Under the pieces are notes generated by a model. The model did not search any database and was not told the DNA's origin. It saw only the letters and a list, made by a program, of their open reading frames with translations. A program made the position numbers and the translations under genes. Below are positions 10,785-23,970 of a stretch of DNA of 64,000 bases, one piece after another (positions within the stretch are counted from its first letter, which is position 1; each line of letters opens with the position of its first letter). This DNA comes from Amanita rubescens (Eukaryota > Basidiomycota > Agaricomycetes > Agaricales > Amanitaceae). The DNA lies in assembly GCA_015039365.1 (NCBI GenBank), contig WION01000042.1, positions 1 through 64,000 of the forward strand, read 5' to 3'.

Positions 10785-13700
10785 ATGCTTAGCAGTAGCG
10801 CACACGAGCCCATGGATAGCGACACTGCTCGACCGCTTAAGAGGCCGCGTCATACGGGGCAGTCATTTTCAAATTCCGTGTACATCGGATCCGCCGAGGA
10901 ACAACAGCAACGTAGCGGAGGCCCGTCGGTTAGTCCCCAAGACAGCGAGAAAAATGTTCGCCAGGAGCAGCCTCCACAGCTTGCCCCTCAGAGAGGTCGA
11001 CCAGAAGAAAAGCACCGCAAGCTTTCGTGCAAGGAGTGTCGAAGGTGAGTATTACTCAGGCTTATATCGTACCGAAGTAACCATGTTCCGCCCTGCCCTC
11101 GGTCGTCTCCCCGCTGCATCTTGCGATTTATCCCGTATTTTATCGAAATTATCGCGATGTCCTTTCTTGCAGGTTGAAGCTCAAGGTGAGGATCCTTTAT
11201 CTGGAGTCGGATGTTCTGCTCTCGCTGATTCCTCGTCTTGATCCACAGTGTGATCGTGTCTTTCCATGCCAGGTTAGGGGCCTTTTTCGAATGCAATTCT
11301 TTGCGGGCGCCTATATATGCTCAACGGCCTTCTTTTCTAGTCGTGCGTCAAGAGAGGATGTAGTAGCCTCTGTCCAGAAGGTACGAATATTCCCATCGTT
11401 ATCATGATATGATTTCCACGCATCCCAATTCTCTCATTCTAGGTGCTCTAACATCTGGGCGTGGTAGTCGGTGAGTTAACGTCCTACCGTTCTCCCGAAT
11501 CTAATTGTATCGCATTACTCTTGCTGATCTACCGATGTAGTTTCATTCTCGCCAACACAGAGCAATTGCACGACAAGATTTTTCAACTGAGTGACCGGGT
11601 GCGGCAGTTGGAAGATGCATTGGAAGCGTCATGTTCTAATCAGCAACATCCTTTGTTGGCGCCTGAGCTGCGGACCATCAAAACGTCACAGGATTTGTAT
11701 ACCTCTCAGAGCGCCCAGCAAATGGTCCCGGCCAATAATAACATCCCGAGAGAAGAACCTATCAGAAAGTTAGTATCCATGACGTCCCTGAACTTAGGAC
11801 TTTCTGACGTCGTTCGTATTCTTTTTCCCCTGGCACAGCGTTCCTAGCGTTCTTCCCCGGAACGCTGATTCGAAACAATCGTCACGATCGCTATCTGTAC
11901 CACCAGACGTCCCTCCTGATATTCTTCAATTGAGCACTTCATTCCCATTCCCCTGGTCGATGGATCTCAGCATTCGGAAGCGTATACGAGATGCATTGCC
12001 TCCTCGGGCTGAGGCACAAGCGACCTGCGAAGAAGCCAGGCGTAATGCTCTTTGGCAGTGAGTTTATTAATCGTCCGACGGAGTTTACCTTGTTGCCAAC
12101 TCTCTTTCTTTCACTCAATTTGCTGTGTACAAGGTACAATGTGGATGCTTCGGAAACCTTTTTGCCCAATCTTCTTCATTACTGCTATATGACCCCCGTG
12201 GAAGATCTAAGTCCTCGACGCCTCGCACTCTTGTTGATGGTTCTCTCGATTGGCTCTCTCGTAGATCTCAATAAACCACTGGGGAACCTGTACGGAGAAG
12301 CTTATCATCATCTTGCCCGTGCGGCGGTTTGCGAAATACCGTTGATGGAGGAACCTGATTTTGACGTGTTACATACATTGGTAGGCATGCCTATTTGTGT
12401 CAAGTATGATCTAATGCGAAAGATTCAGTTCTTCATGATCTGGTACCACTTGATATTTTCAGACAATAAGAAAGCCGTGGGTTATGCTTGGAATCTTATG
12501 GGCTTCGTCGCTAAGTTGGCACAAGGGGTTCGTATATTGACTCTTCCGCTCTTTTCTTGTTATCTCAGCGTATATTTGACAGCTTGGACTTCGTGCGTAA
12601 CGAATATTTCAGGCCATGTGCCATGTATTCAAAAAAAGACACAAATCAGATCGTGATGGGTCTCGGGTGAAACGTATTCCTGAAGAGTTTGAGAAGCGAA
12701 GCACGATCTTCTGGGAATTACTGAATTTGGATTGTCGAATGGTAAAGGGTTCCTTATATACAATCACCGTGCTAATTGCCATCCAGAGTCTCTCGCTTGG
12801 CAGACCGCCGTCAATATGCCTCGCTCACGTTGATACAAAGCCGCCGACGTATGATGGTCCAGGGTTGTATGTACCGAGGGAAGAAATTATCTGTGCGTTC
12901 CCTTCACCTTGGACATTGTACCCGCGTTAACATTTAATGGAGATCATCAATGGAAGAATTCGTTTTTCATCAACTGCCTAACGCCCATCTTACAAACTAT
13001 GGTTGCTGTGACTCCTCCCGACTATCCTCATGTCCTGTCCCTGGACAGCAAAGTTCGGGACTTTGATACGCCCAAGTTACTCGAAGCTAGCGAGGGTTCG
13101 ACTGTTACTCCACGATTTTTGAACATGCAAAGGGCACTGTTCAGCATGGGTCGCGATCTAGGTAAGGAAATGTTCCTCGTGTTGATTGATAAGGACGCTG
13201 AACGTTTTGGAGCGTTATTGCAACTGCATCGTCGTTATTTCACTCAGGCCATGAACGGTCCAGAGTCATTTGATCTGCATCACCAACATTCTCCTTCTGT
13301 TCTCGCGACGTATCTTGGCGCATCCTCGCTGATCAAAGCTGTGCAAGCCCTCTTCGACCAGGAACCCGATCTGAGCACTCGGTTTCTGCACTTCTGGTTC
13401 AATGCGTTTTCTGCGGCTGTGAGTCATTATGAACGGCTCCTGCGTGGAGTAAGATAATTGAGTCGTTCTTAGGTAACTCTTGGGCTTTTCATATCACGGG
13501 CGCCATCGACCCCGCTGGCCTCCTACGCGTTGCAGGACTTGGAAGCCATACTCCGCCTTTTCATGAAAGCGGGAAAGATGCTTCCATTTAGTGCCAAGGC
13601 CTTGGTGAGCTACGGTTCGCGGGATCAGGGACTTACGTTGATCTAACCCCGAATTAGCCCATTATTGAGAAGCTTGTGGACAAATGCCGACGTAGTTACC

Positions 13701-14111
13701 GACATCATCAAAGTAGCAGTACCAATACTGGTCAGTTTCTGCCCTTGCGAATGAATATCATGTTGACCATGTCTTGCAGAGCGACAATTCGAGCTGCTTC
13801 CATCCTTCCAAAATGTGCATCCTGCGCTTGTACAGTTTGCTGAACAGATCAAGTACACATCGCCACCGATACCATCGTTGAGAGGCGGACAGGACTCGAA
13901 TACACATCCCGCATCGGATGCATGGTTGCCTGATATTTATCAGTTTTCAAGCGTTGGATTGGGGACAGAGGAACGGTACACATTTGCCTCTGCGCAGCCT
14001 ACGCCGTTTATCCCCTCCTTACCGAGGGTTGGGCAGAATGAGAGCTTTAACTTCGATCATGGGGCGCTAACTGCAGACTTGGAGGAAACAAGCTATATGG
14101 CGTGGTTCTAA
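10785..14111 (+). CDS. Zn2Cys6-type fungal transcription factor, tandem copy 2
   Basis: This is a paralogue of the preceding gene with matching introns. The zinc cluster is complete across four short exons: KLSCKECRR, LKLK, CDRVFPCQ, SCVKRGCSSLCPE. The linker FILANTEQLHDKIFQLSDRV follows, then a coiled coil. The regulatory domain begins near the EAQATCEEARRNALWQ segment and carries YAWNLMGFVAKLAQ, RIPEEFEKRSTIFWELL and SLGRPPSICLAH. The C-terminal tail ends with an acidic and aromatic segment (ADLEETSYMAWF) that could be an activation region. The start at 10785 gives MLSSSAHEPMDSDTARPLKRPRH, with a basic patch before the cluster. The gene appears intact, unlike copy 1. The target genes cannot be told from the sequence. 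Confidence 0.85.
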
Positions 14112-14280
14112 ATTTGAAGGGCAACGATTTGTATATTGTATTTATTGGGAATTGCGAGGAGGGACACGTCATGCGAAAACGGCTGCTTATGTAATCAGAT
14201 GCGATCCAACCTTGTGCTCTTTGCATCTTGTCACCTATCTCTTCGCGTAACTCGACGCAACGCCAGCGAGCCGCACAGGA

Positions 14281-15580
14281 ATGTCGCGGATACGAGAAGT
14301 ATGGGCGCAAAACCTGGAAAGGGAGATGCGCATAATTCGGGAAGTTGTTGAGGACTTTCCATACATCGCAATGGTCGTATTGTTCCTGCCACCAAAATGA
14401 TTCTTCAAACTTACGCCAGCCCAGGATACAGAATTCCCCGGAGTCGTCGCTCGCCCAATTGGAACGTTCAAGACGTCCGCGGATTACCATTATCAAACAA
14501 TGCGGTGTAACGTTGACTTGTTGAAAATCATTCAAGTCGGGATCACGCTTGCGGATGAGAATGGGGAGTTACCGGAGCCATGTTGTACGTGGCAGTTTAA
14601 TTTCAGATTTAGCCCCAGGTGAGTCTATCCGTTTGTCTCTCATGGATAAGCGTATACTATGGTTGGAGCACTTTGATGGACGCTGACGAGAGTTCGCTCA
14701 GCGACGACATGTATGCGCCTGAATCCATTGAACTACTGCAAAAATCCGGCATTGATTTTGAACGGCATGAGAAGTACGGCATTCAGCCTAACGATTTTGC
14801 AGAGTTGATGATTACGTCGGGGCTGGTCCTAACGCCGGATACGAAATGGATATCTTTTCACAGGTGAGTTATCTTGAAATCAGGTATCAGGTCCCGCCAA
14901 TCGGTACCCTGATGGTGCTGGATTTGACCAGACAGAATGACTGATGGCTTCATAGTGGTTACGACTTTGGATACTTTGTCAAGCTTTTGACAGCAGAATC
15001 GTTATCAACAAGCGAAGACAATTTTTTCACGTTGCTGCGGGCGTGGTTCCCAACTGTCTATGACATAAAATTCATGTTACGAGCTACCAAAGTTCTAAAG
15101 GGCGGACTACAGGACGTGGCAGATGATCTTGGGGTGCGTTCTATTCGCCTTCCTTCTATTATGGTCCCACCGAATTGCCAGGTCGCTCGCACGGGCCCAC
15201 CACACCAAGCTGGTTCAGATTCGCTCCTCACTGCCTCAGTGTTCTTCAAAATGCGCGAACTTTACTTCAGCAACCAAATAGACGACTCGGAGTATTCTGG
15301 GAAACTTTACGGGCTTGGGCAGACGTTCAATCTCGCCAATGGATACGCAGATCCGTCACGGGGAGGCGCAACCATTGCAGAAAAGGATGACCGAGCTTCG
15401 TTAAGGGAACGAAGTCAAACACCAGGACTTAACGGCGTGCAGTCCAGCCAAGCTGTGAGCTTGGGAATGGGCGTGCTGCAGACGGGAACGCTGCCAACGC
15501 CATTGTCCTCTACCACGTTTGGGCCTATGACGGCTAACGGGCCGTATCTGCGGACGTCGCTGGTTGGGGGTGGGCGATGA
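14281..15580 (+). CDS. CAF1: CAF1/POP2-type deadenylase of the CCR4-NOT complex
   Basis: CAF1 is the DEDD-family 3'-5' exonuclease that shortens mRNA poly(A) tails in the CCR4-NOT complex. Exon 1 (14281-14373) encodes [21 protein letters not shown]. Exon 2 opens at 14425 with the catalytic D-x-E ([16 protein letters not shown]) and continues to TWQFNFRF. Later exons give [33 protein letters not shown] with the next catalytic Asp, [25 protein letters not shown], and [17 protein letters not shown] with the final His and Asp. The order and spacing fit a full catalytic domain. A Ser/Gly/Thr-rich tail after the domain is longer than in the yeast core and ends in GGGR. All junctions keep frame, so the gene looks functional. 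Confidence 0.92.
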
Positions 15581-17094
15581 TCGATGACTAGCGCTGTTCG
15601 TATTTTATTGCATTCTGGCACTACTGCATGGGCTCGTGTGTGTGTACTTGATATATTATTTTTCTTGTTTGTTTTACGTATTTTGTATGGTGGATGATAG
15701 GCATTGTTGTACTGATAACAAACGGTGTTCCGTCCCGCTTTTGTTCTGCCAGATGTTGAGGCTCGTTGACAAGTGGCGTCCCTGGATTCGTTACCCCATC
15801 AGCGGGGGATATCAATTAACGTATTCCTTCAAGTCCTCGGCTTTGGTGATCTCGGCGGCTGCCGTCTGAGTTGAGAGTCATTACTAATTGTTGAGTAACA
15901 CCAGTAACCCGTTTTATAGCGATTTATAGCTCCCTCTAAGTGTTGCTCGCCTTTCCCAATTTTGATGGCACCCTGAGTGTGTGGACAAGTTACACACCGA
16001 TTATGGGTATCTTGTCCCTGGATCCGCGAAGAACCCGGAAGGGGAAGAAATCAGGAGTTACCACTGGATTTGTGGGAAGTGCGCACACGAGGAAGAGGTC
16101 CACATCCAATAGAATCCTGACTCTTTGCCTTGGCGAAATGATTGAATCATTCGTTCACTCTAGAGCAAATACCAAAAGAAGAAGGTGGTGCTAGCCAATA
16201 TCATAGTAGCAGGCACTCATTCAGTAGCAGACATCCCCGATCCACAGAGAACACGCGGGAAAGGAGGGTGTCGATCGAATCGGACGTCTGGTTGATTGGC
16301 ATGATGTTCAATTCTGCGATGGTGAGTATAGAGAGTGACAAACTGTGTACTGGTGCCCCACGGCTGCCGGTGTCAAAGTTCCCCACGATTCTTGCTCCAC
16401 TGCGTTTGACGGCGTGGAGCGGCTGTCCTGAAGATTAGCAAGAATAATTCAAGGTTGGTTATCATAGAAAAGCGTGCTGCGCTTGAAGGTGACCCGAGTA
16501 ATGGCGATATGGGCTCGACGACACTCGCTTGATCCTGAAGCTGAACAGCATCTCCCGGAATGATGAAGACGGCGGTCAGGCCACAACACCGCAGGTGCCA
16601 TGTCCCTGGATCGTAGCTGTGAGGTCCAAATTCTCTTAATAACGCTTCGGATGATAAAGTTTATGGATATGCATTGAAACACATAACACGTGCTGTGTCA
16701 TACGCAGACTAGAAGCGCGATGCCATCATACTAGAGCGTTGTCAGTAAGTTGACTATTTCCGATAACGCAAGCTGAGCGCTGAGCGCTGAGCAGTCGATA
16801 TCGTACCAGGTGAGCTGCAGCTACTTTACGGCCGAGAAAGGAATCGCCGTTAACGGAGTGATGGGACAGGGTTTATCAAAGGGTATCCCAAGAAAGAATA
16901 GGCTGTCCTTTTCTTTTTGCGAATGAATTGAATCGAAAGTGGTAGGGGCACGGAATGCTTCTAGGGCCGTGTTCCTGTGCATCCGCCAAATGACAGCTGT
17001 CATTTAGATGCGCCCACATGTTTATGAGCTAAATTATAAGCGTTCGACTATATAATGGCGTACCTCGAGATAGAGATAACCGGCACGCTACGCA
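15581..17094. other. Intergenic with a short tandem repeat and a TATA-like site
   Basis: No gene is supported. GCTGAGCG is repeated almost three times at 16772-16794. TATATAATGG at about 17049-17058 lies some 40 bases before the chitinase ATG and is a good TATA-box candidate. Confidence 0.45.
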
Positions 17095-18457
17095 ATGACA
17101 CTTAGCGATCCCTCCAAGAGCACAGCTCCCAAGCCTCCGCATTTCGTGGCGTATTCTGATACATGGGTTGGGACTCAACCTCCAAACCCTTCGTCCCTGA
17201 AGGTAAATCCTTTGCCCATTTCGTGACTTGATGGTAACATCAGCTATTTCAAGGGATTCAACGTCCTGTACGGTCTTTAGTATCGATGACGTTCATCCTC
17301 TTAATTATTCACTTTGCAGCAACCTGAGCTTCCTGCTGCTAGCGGGCGCCTGGGACAATGTAGGCAACACGCTTGATTTAGTCCGCATTGGAATCTGATG
17401 GCCGTCGAGGCGAAAGCGTGGGAAACCCTCACCGATGCTGATCGTTCAACGATCAAGGCCAAGTATAAAGCCGCAGGAATCAAATTGATGGTTTCCGCCT
17501 TTGGATCTACGGATGTACCAACAACATCCAAAGCGGATCCAGTTTCAACCGCAAATACCATGGCAGAATGGGTAAAGAAACACCAGCTTGATGGGATCGA
17601 TATCGACTATGAAGATTTTGATGCTATTAATGCGGGAGACGGTAGCGCCGAGGTAGGTTTCCACTTCTTGACACCAATTGGATGGGTCGTGATTTACTCT
17701 ATAGAATTGGTTGATCACTTTCACTAAGGAGTTACGGAAGAAACTTCCTGTGGGACAATATTTTGTTACGCATGCACGTAAGCATTTCTGGTGTCCTGCG
17801 TGTAACAATACTCACGGGAGAAGCGGTTGCACCATGGTATTGGTTACTCGCCTGCCAAAGTCAGATGACTGATCTTGTCAAAGGTTTTCACCGAAGAGAT
17901 GGGGTGGCGGAGGGTACCTCAAAGTAAACTCCGAAGTTGGAAATCTGATCGACTGGTACAATATTCAATTCTACAATCGTAAGTCAGAAAATTATTGTTC
18001 GAGTCCAATTTGATGTATTCCTATGCGCTTCAGAGGGACAGAACGAGTATACCACTCCACATGGCCTTTTGACGACTTCATCAAGCACATGGCCTGATAC
18101 AGCTGTTTTCCAGATCCATGCCAGCGGCGTGCCCTTGCACAAAATTGTAATAGGAAAGCCTGGTACGCCGGGTGACGCTGCAACTGGCTATATGGACCCT
18201 AGTCTACTCGCTTCGTGCTTGGCACAGGCAAAGAAGTCTAAATGGAGTAAGTACAGGGGTGAATTTACTGCAAGATGTTAACTTGATGTTCGCTTTAAAG
18301 GTGCAGGCGTTATGGTATGGCAGGTAAGGCTTTTTTGAATGCTCTGCCCTGAGTGCGCCGAACGAATGGAGTTATCTAGTACCCAGACGCCGGATCAAGC
18401 TGGATTACCGCTGTCAGGGCCAAATCATGGCCAGTTAGTCTGCAGGCTAAACTATAA
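17095..18457 (+). CDS. GH18 chitinase, non-secreted type (paralogue 1)
   Basis: Glycoside hydrolase family 18 enzymes cut chitin or related N-acetylglucosamine polymers. I read eight or more short exons: PPHFVAYSDTW at the start, GFNVLNLSFLLLAGAWDN, AKAWETLTDADRSTIKAKY, LMVSAFGS, and the catalytic signature DGIDIDYED with its acid Glu. Then come WLITFTKELRKKLP, HAPVAPWFSPKRWGGG, DWYNIQFYNQ, VFQIHASGVPLHKIVIGKP, GVMVWQ, and a last exon ending WPVSLQAKL. The product is about 310 residues with no signal peptide, so it probably acts inside the cell or is released unconventionally. A close paralogue lies on the opposite strand at 32.8-34.1 kb with the same exon plan. The stop is at 18455-18457. 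Confidence 0.85.
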
Positions 18458-19245
18458 GAGTACCTTTCTGTTGGTATGTAATTTGTTGTGCTGGTCCCAA
18501 TTAAAAGCACAATACGAAATAAGAATAGGTTATCCGGAGATGACAGCGGAGTTGTCGGGATCAGATATTCGTAGCCGGGAAATTTGATTAATTATATTCC
18601 GAGAGAGAACCATGATCGGCCAGCCAGGACACATCTAGTTGGATGAGTAAGGTTTGCACATGGTTTATTGATTGGTGATGCATCGCACCTCACATGTGCC
18701 TAAAATGGGATCGTCAAGGGCAATGTGGCAGAGCTATAGTCGATAACGAGGAACCATGATGAACGAGGCGGTACTACTGACAGCAGCTGTCCCGACGTCC
18801 TCGCTGTAATCATACGCTGAATAGCCCCATCATCATCAGCAATAGAGTGAAATGTTGAACTACCACGCTTCACCTTTACTATCACTACAGCCGCAACACA
18901 TTCAAGGCCTGCTCAAATAATGATAGGCGCTACTTAATCACTGGATGGAGAACATAATAAGTTCTCAACTACTGGATTTCCAAGAAGTGGTCCAACGTCG
19001 CCAAAACCAATATCGTTTCTTTGGTATGGAAATTCTGCGCCGGATACTCGAATCAGTGGAGCGAGTGCAAGGCATAAGTCCGATATTCAAGCTTCAAGCT
19101 TCAAGAACAGAAGATTGGACGGAACGTTGGAGCCTGCATAAAGATCGGAAAACGCGTTACGTAATCCAGTGTCACGAAAGTGCCAGCCCTAAACCAGCAC
19201 CGCGTATTGTTTTATTTGGTCACGGTTACCAAGGCATCACGCGCC
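18458..19245. other. Intergenic
   Basis: No gene is supported. A 7-base unit TTCAAGC is repeated about three times near 19086-19105. Confidence 0.4.
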
Positions 19246-20397
19246 ATGTCCAGCTCGACCACCAGCGCCCGCAAAAGAAGCGCCTCGTCGCTGGGCTTCA
19301 CAAATTCAAGTGACACCGAACCATCTCCGTTAAAGCGGCGTTGTAGAAACCGACCGGATGCTCTGGCGCGTGGCGAAGCCCGTAAATGTACGCCCTGTTT
19401 TTGGACCGCACATTTCGAGCGCGCTAATCATTCCTTATATGACAAGTATCTTCAAGGAAGAGCATCCAGCACGTGAATCTTGATTTAGAGGATATCCTAC
19501 GGCGATGCGCTGCCGGGTCCATCAACAAAGCGCTGATATCGGAGTTGCTGGATATTAAGCAAGGTATGACTCGAACGTGCTAAGTTGATGTGCATGACTA
19601 TATTACTCGTAGAGAACGGTCCGCCTGTCTACGCTATCAAGAAAATTATTCGGAGCGTTCGTTTGGCCGTCAAGGACCTCGCGGACGACGACGAAAAGTG
19701 GTTGGAGACTGAGATGTACTCGTCGTGGCTCCAAGGCTATCAACCCGTACTGGCGGCAGTTAAGGTACGTCTCTTTTTCCTCAAGATGGTACAGCCTTGG
19801 TAATGGTTTCAATCACCATAGAATATCCTAAGCTCCACAACGAACGGCGCTCGTCGGCGCGTAGTAGGGCTCGGCTGGATATGCTTTACCATCCTATATC
19901 ACTTGATTGACGAGTTTGTATCGGAGGTAAACGCCCATCAAGATGGATCGACCTATCATCGTCTGTTGGGTGTAGCTTCGTCGGATTATCTTCCCACTAT
20001 GACACTTGCGGAAGAAGCAAAGGATCCGTCAGCCGATGCTCGCTCGGAGAAGGCCATTGCCGCAGCTGACGCATTGCTCAGGCAATATGACGCTGTAATG
20101 CTAATGGCCGTGCGGCGTTACAAAGCTGAAGTCGGTAAAACCGAAAGTGTTGCACGCGACGTGGGTTGCCAGGAGTGCGCTCTGGCCAATGCGTGCTGTC
20201 TGCTTTCTGAACAGACAGGTTTTGGTAGTGACGATGTGACAGGAAATGTGTTGCTGAAGAAGACAAGATCATTGATGAAAAAGTGGAGAGGCGAGGTATG
20301 TTGCGAACTTGACACCAGGTTTATATCGTCGCTAACGACATGTACAGTGCCGCGATAATGATCAAGAAAACCATGTCTATGATTGCTATGATTGACA
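19246..20397 (+). CDS. Hypothetical protein, multi-exon
   Basis: The first segment, from the ATG at 19246, is basic and Ser-rich (MSSSTTSARKRSASSLGF) and continues through RKCTPCFWTAHFERANHSLYDKYL. Helical segments follow: LEDILRRCAAGSINKALISELLDIK, then NGPPVYAIKKIIRSVRLAVKDLADDDEKW and WLQGYQPVLAAVK. A long exon from about 19822 encodes LYHLIDEFVSEVNAHQDG and DALLRQYDAVMLMAVRRYKAEVGK, ending in a lysine-rich helix. The link between the first and second segments near 19450 needs a frame change that I could not resolve with a normal intron. The start or the gene itself may therefore be damaged. I do not recognise the family. The basic N-terminus suggests a nuclear protein, which is inference. 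Confidence 0.45.
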
Positions 20398-20838
20398 TGG
20401 CAGCTCTGATATGACTTATTGTAATTTATAATTGTGAGTACATGTCCTTGGATGGACTTGAGGCTGATGTCGTTTTAGCTTATCATCAAGTACACTGTTA
20501 CCCTTGTTCATATACCCGAATTCCAATGTATGATATAAAACACGTATGTACAATACTGTAAACTTCTCGAGCTGAGGTGCAATTGTTGATTGGACAGTTG
20601 AATGGCACCGTGTTGGTGTGTGAAGGACAGGATATGGGCAATACACTATTAATACAACATGTAGCTACTCGACAAACAGCTATAGGTAATAACACATGGA
20701 TTATGGAAGGTGGTATAAGCTACGCCAGGCAGTTATCATGTTGAAGGGTTAAATGGTTCAAGCGCAGAGGGGAGATACTGTGGGGGAAAACCTGCAGACG
20801 ACCTAGATATATGCAGAACATGGAGAAAGAAATTCAAC
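20398..20838. other. Intergenic between convergent genes
   Basis: This is an AT-rich stretch between two 3' ends. No gene, RNA or repeat was recognised. Confidence 0.4.
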
Positions 20839-23262
20839 TTACCCTAACGTGGAAGAAGCCTCGCCTTGTTGTGTGGGAGCTACCCGCTTTAGCACCGTAG
20901 ACATCTTCGGGCGTGCTGCTGGTTCCCGGTCCATAAGTTGTCGAGCTATTTCGAGGAGCTCCGTGCGCTCCACCGAGGAATTACATCGCGAGCACAATTC
21001 TTCCAACGTTCTTCCGCAACTCCACAGATCAGCAAGCATCGGCTTGTACTGCCCTTTGCGTACTTCCGGGGCCATATAACCTTCCGTTCCCACTGCACCT
21101 GCGTATTTGGCATCTGGTCCAGGGACGCGAATCGACACGCTAAAGTCAATAATGGAGAGACGTCCTCCTGCAGGAGGAATGACGATATTTTGTGGCTTGA
21201 GGTCCATGTGGGCGACATTATGATCGTGCATGAACCCGACTGCTTCGAAGAGCTGCAGAGCCACAGACCATAGTTGCTTGTTGGGATTTTCCAGCGAGGT
21301 TAGCCAAGCGCCAGCGATAGGCATTGATATCACAGTGCCTCCTTGAACGGGCCAGAATTGTACACCGGAGATGGTGTGATTGGACGGCGAGTCAATTTGT
21401 GTGAGGTATCGTAGAACGTTGACCTCTCGCTCTCCTTCCACGAACTTGAGGCATCCATTCTTGTCACCGGTCTTGTTGACGGTTACAGCAAGATGAGGAT
21501 GCTAGGGCACTTGTTAGTCCGAATATCACCGAAGACAAATAAACTCGCACTCCAAATGGGATAAATTCGATCTCATAGTTCCTTTGGCGCAAAATGCTTT
21601 TGATATCCTGCGCATTGAAAATTCCTAAATCATCTTGTCGTTCCCCATCGCTAGGCTGCTCGGATTCCATGAACGCAGAACCAGTTATCATCGTTTGACG
21701 AGTTGGGGAGCTGATCGACAAGACTTTGGCTGCAATATTATTAATAATCTTGAGGCTGCCTTGCTTGAGCTGATTCAAATCGCCAGATAACGCAATGATT
21801 TCTGTTGTTAGATTGTACATCTCGCGCAGAAAATCTATTTCATCATCCTTGTTGGTGAGATCAAAATCCTTCTGATGAATGCAGACCTATGCACTTCCTT
21901 GAGTAGCTTCTCGCATCGAAAATGGGAGCACTAACCGCCTTGTCTTTGTAAAGGTTGTTTTCTTCATTACTGGACGAGGTATCACGTCCAGTTTGCATGA
22001 CAATATACCGCGACACCACCATCGCCGTGTTGACATAGACGGCCACTACAAAAAATTTCCGGCTGGAGGCAGATTGTAAAAGAAATTGGCCGGCACGGGC
22101 AAGAGAAATCGCCTGGACAAGCATCCCGCAGCGATCCGACTCATTGTTTTGCGATATCATTTCAGAGATCACGAATGGGATCCCGTGACTAGGAGAGATG
22201 ACCTTCCAGTCACTTCGCGGAGTAAACTTCCGCCAGAAATTCGGCGCTTGAGTGATTTCCACAAAAAGCGGAAACTTCCATGGTTTTTCCCTGCAAGACT
22301 AGGGATGGCATGGAAGTATGAACGTAAATCAGAACATACTGTTGGAACTTGAAGTCTCGAGAATCGTCGTGGTCCGAGAAGAATGGAGGTTGAATAAAGT
22401 GAACGCTGAAATTGCTTGCTTTGAGTGATGAGGCGTCTACATGTTTGATTTTTAACGCGTCGCTATGATAGCATCGCAAAACGTTGTAAAATGCTGCAAA
22501 TTCTCGAACGCTAAGCACCGTGTTTGACTCAGCTCTAGCAGGTGCAAAAATACGGTCAAACTCTATCCCATAGGAACGCGCATTCTGACAATCTCGGGTC
22601 TGATCATCTTCCGGCTGTGAGAATGATACAAGCGCCTTGATAATGCATAAATATAACGTGCGTACCCGATATAAGCGTTTCCTAGCAAGAGCTTCCTGAA
22701 CATGCCTGAGTTCCGGGGGTAAGGCAGTGACATCGATAGTATGAATGCCACCCTCCAAATTCCGCGCCACGTCTCCCGGATTCCAAAAGTTGTACCTCTC
22801 AATCGTGACCTGCAGACACTTGAAGAGCTCAGTGTGCTCTTGTCTCAATCTCTGAATAGCCTGATCGGACTGTACGAATGCTGAAAAAGAAAAGCAGTTA
22901 GCGACACGAAGCAACTGAAATCTTGAAATAGGCCTACGGTCAGGAAAATCGATGGCTAAATAAACACCGTATCTGGAAATCTCGCTTGCCAGTTCAGAAA
23001 CATCGATGATTCCGGGGTTCACGAGCACCCTGTTAGTCACCTCTAAACAGGCCTGCTTGACCGCGAGTGGAAAGTCCTGGTCGTCTTTAGGCTGGTTATG
23101 CTCATTGCAATCCACTAGTACGGACGGCGGATTTCTCAGCAGGTAGAACTTGCAACTATTGTATGAAAGTTTAACAGGAAAATGTTTCGCCGCATCAACA
23201 TCGTTTCGAAGACCTCGGAAGAACTGGATGAGGGATTGATTAGGCTCGGTTGAAACAAACAA
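20839..23262 (-). CDS. Large divergent serine/threonine protein kinase
   Basis: Minus-strand gene of about 700 residues in several exons. The N-terminal 320 residues (from FVSTEPNQSLIQFF through FKFQ) form an unrecognised, probably lineage-specific region. A second exon reads on through EITQAPNFWRKFTPRSDWKV and a helical linker containing LREMYNLTTEIIALSGDLNQ. The kinase domain follows: CLKFVEGEREVNVLRYL (likely lysine and helix C), VALQLFEAVGFMHDHNVAHMDLKPQNIVI (catalytic loop HMDLKPQN), IIDFSVSI (DFS in place of DFG), GTEGYMAPEV and LADLWSCGRTLEELC. A Gly-rich loop is not obvious. Catalytic Asp and Asn are present, so activity is possible. The true start is uncertain because an upstream exon around 23280-23360 may belong to it. 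TAA is at 20839-20841. Confidence 0.7.
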
Positions 23263-23970
23263 TAGTCTCCTGCCGAGAAGGATCCAGAACTGAACCTGAC
23301 CTGTAAATGAGTAGCGACTGAATCATGCATGGAATTGTTAGATAGAAAGGACTGACTCATTACGTTTGGAGCTGCTCCTGTCCGCGACTCGGAGAATGTT
23401 AATGAACAAAGGCACCTGGAGATCCCACAGTTTGAGCCTTTTGTGGCTGTGTTAACATAAACATGACTCACTAGTAATGAGGCTGAAAATCGCTTTTTCT
23501 CGACACCGGCATTAAATCTTCGCGTACTTAATTGTGGAGGTCGAGAGCAACTTAAACTTAAAAGTTTGCTCGTAGCCCGCTGATGTAAACCATACTAATT
23601 TGGGAACAATGCCCATCAGATCCCACGGTTCATTACTTGCTAAATATGGTAAGTCCTGAGAGATCGCGTGAGCTCTTTTTTTTTCTTCCGAATAGAAATG
23701 GGTTTATTATGTAGTCTATCGTAAATCTATAATGAGTATTTCCCCTCTGCGGAGGGTTGTATAGGGAGCATGTAGCGCAGTAGCCGTATTATGGTAGTAT
23801 TCAGTAAGTTACTAACAAAATCTGGAGGGGGGAGCGGGGTTCATGGTGGTTCGGGGGGGAGGTCATCAAAAGTGAAGGCGGTGGGAATGGGCCGGGATTT
23901 TCTTTGAGGAAGAGTTTAAACTGCTTGCTGTTCTTTTTATCAGCGCGAAATCTCCGTATCGAGTCAAATT
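23263..23970. other. Probable 5' flank of the kinase gene
   Basis: A possible extra 5' exon of the minus-strand kinase lies near 23280-23360 (starting MSQSFLSNNSMHDS). The rest shows no gene. Confidence 0.3.
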
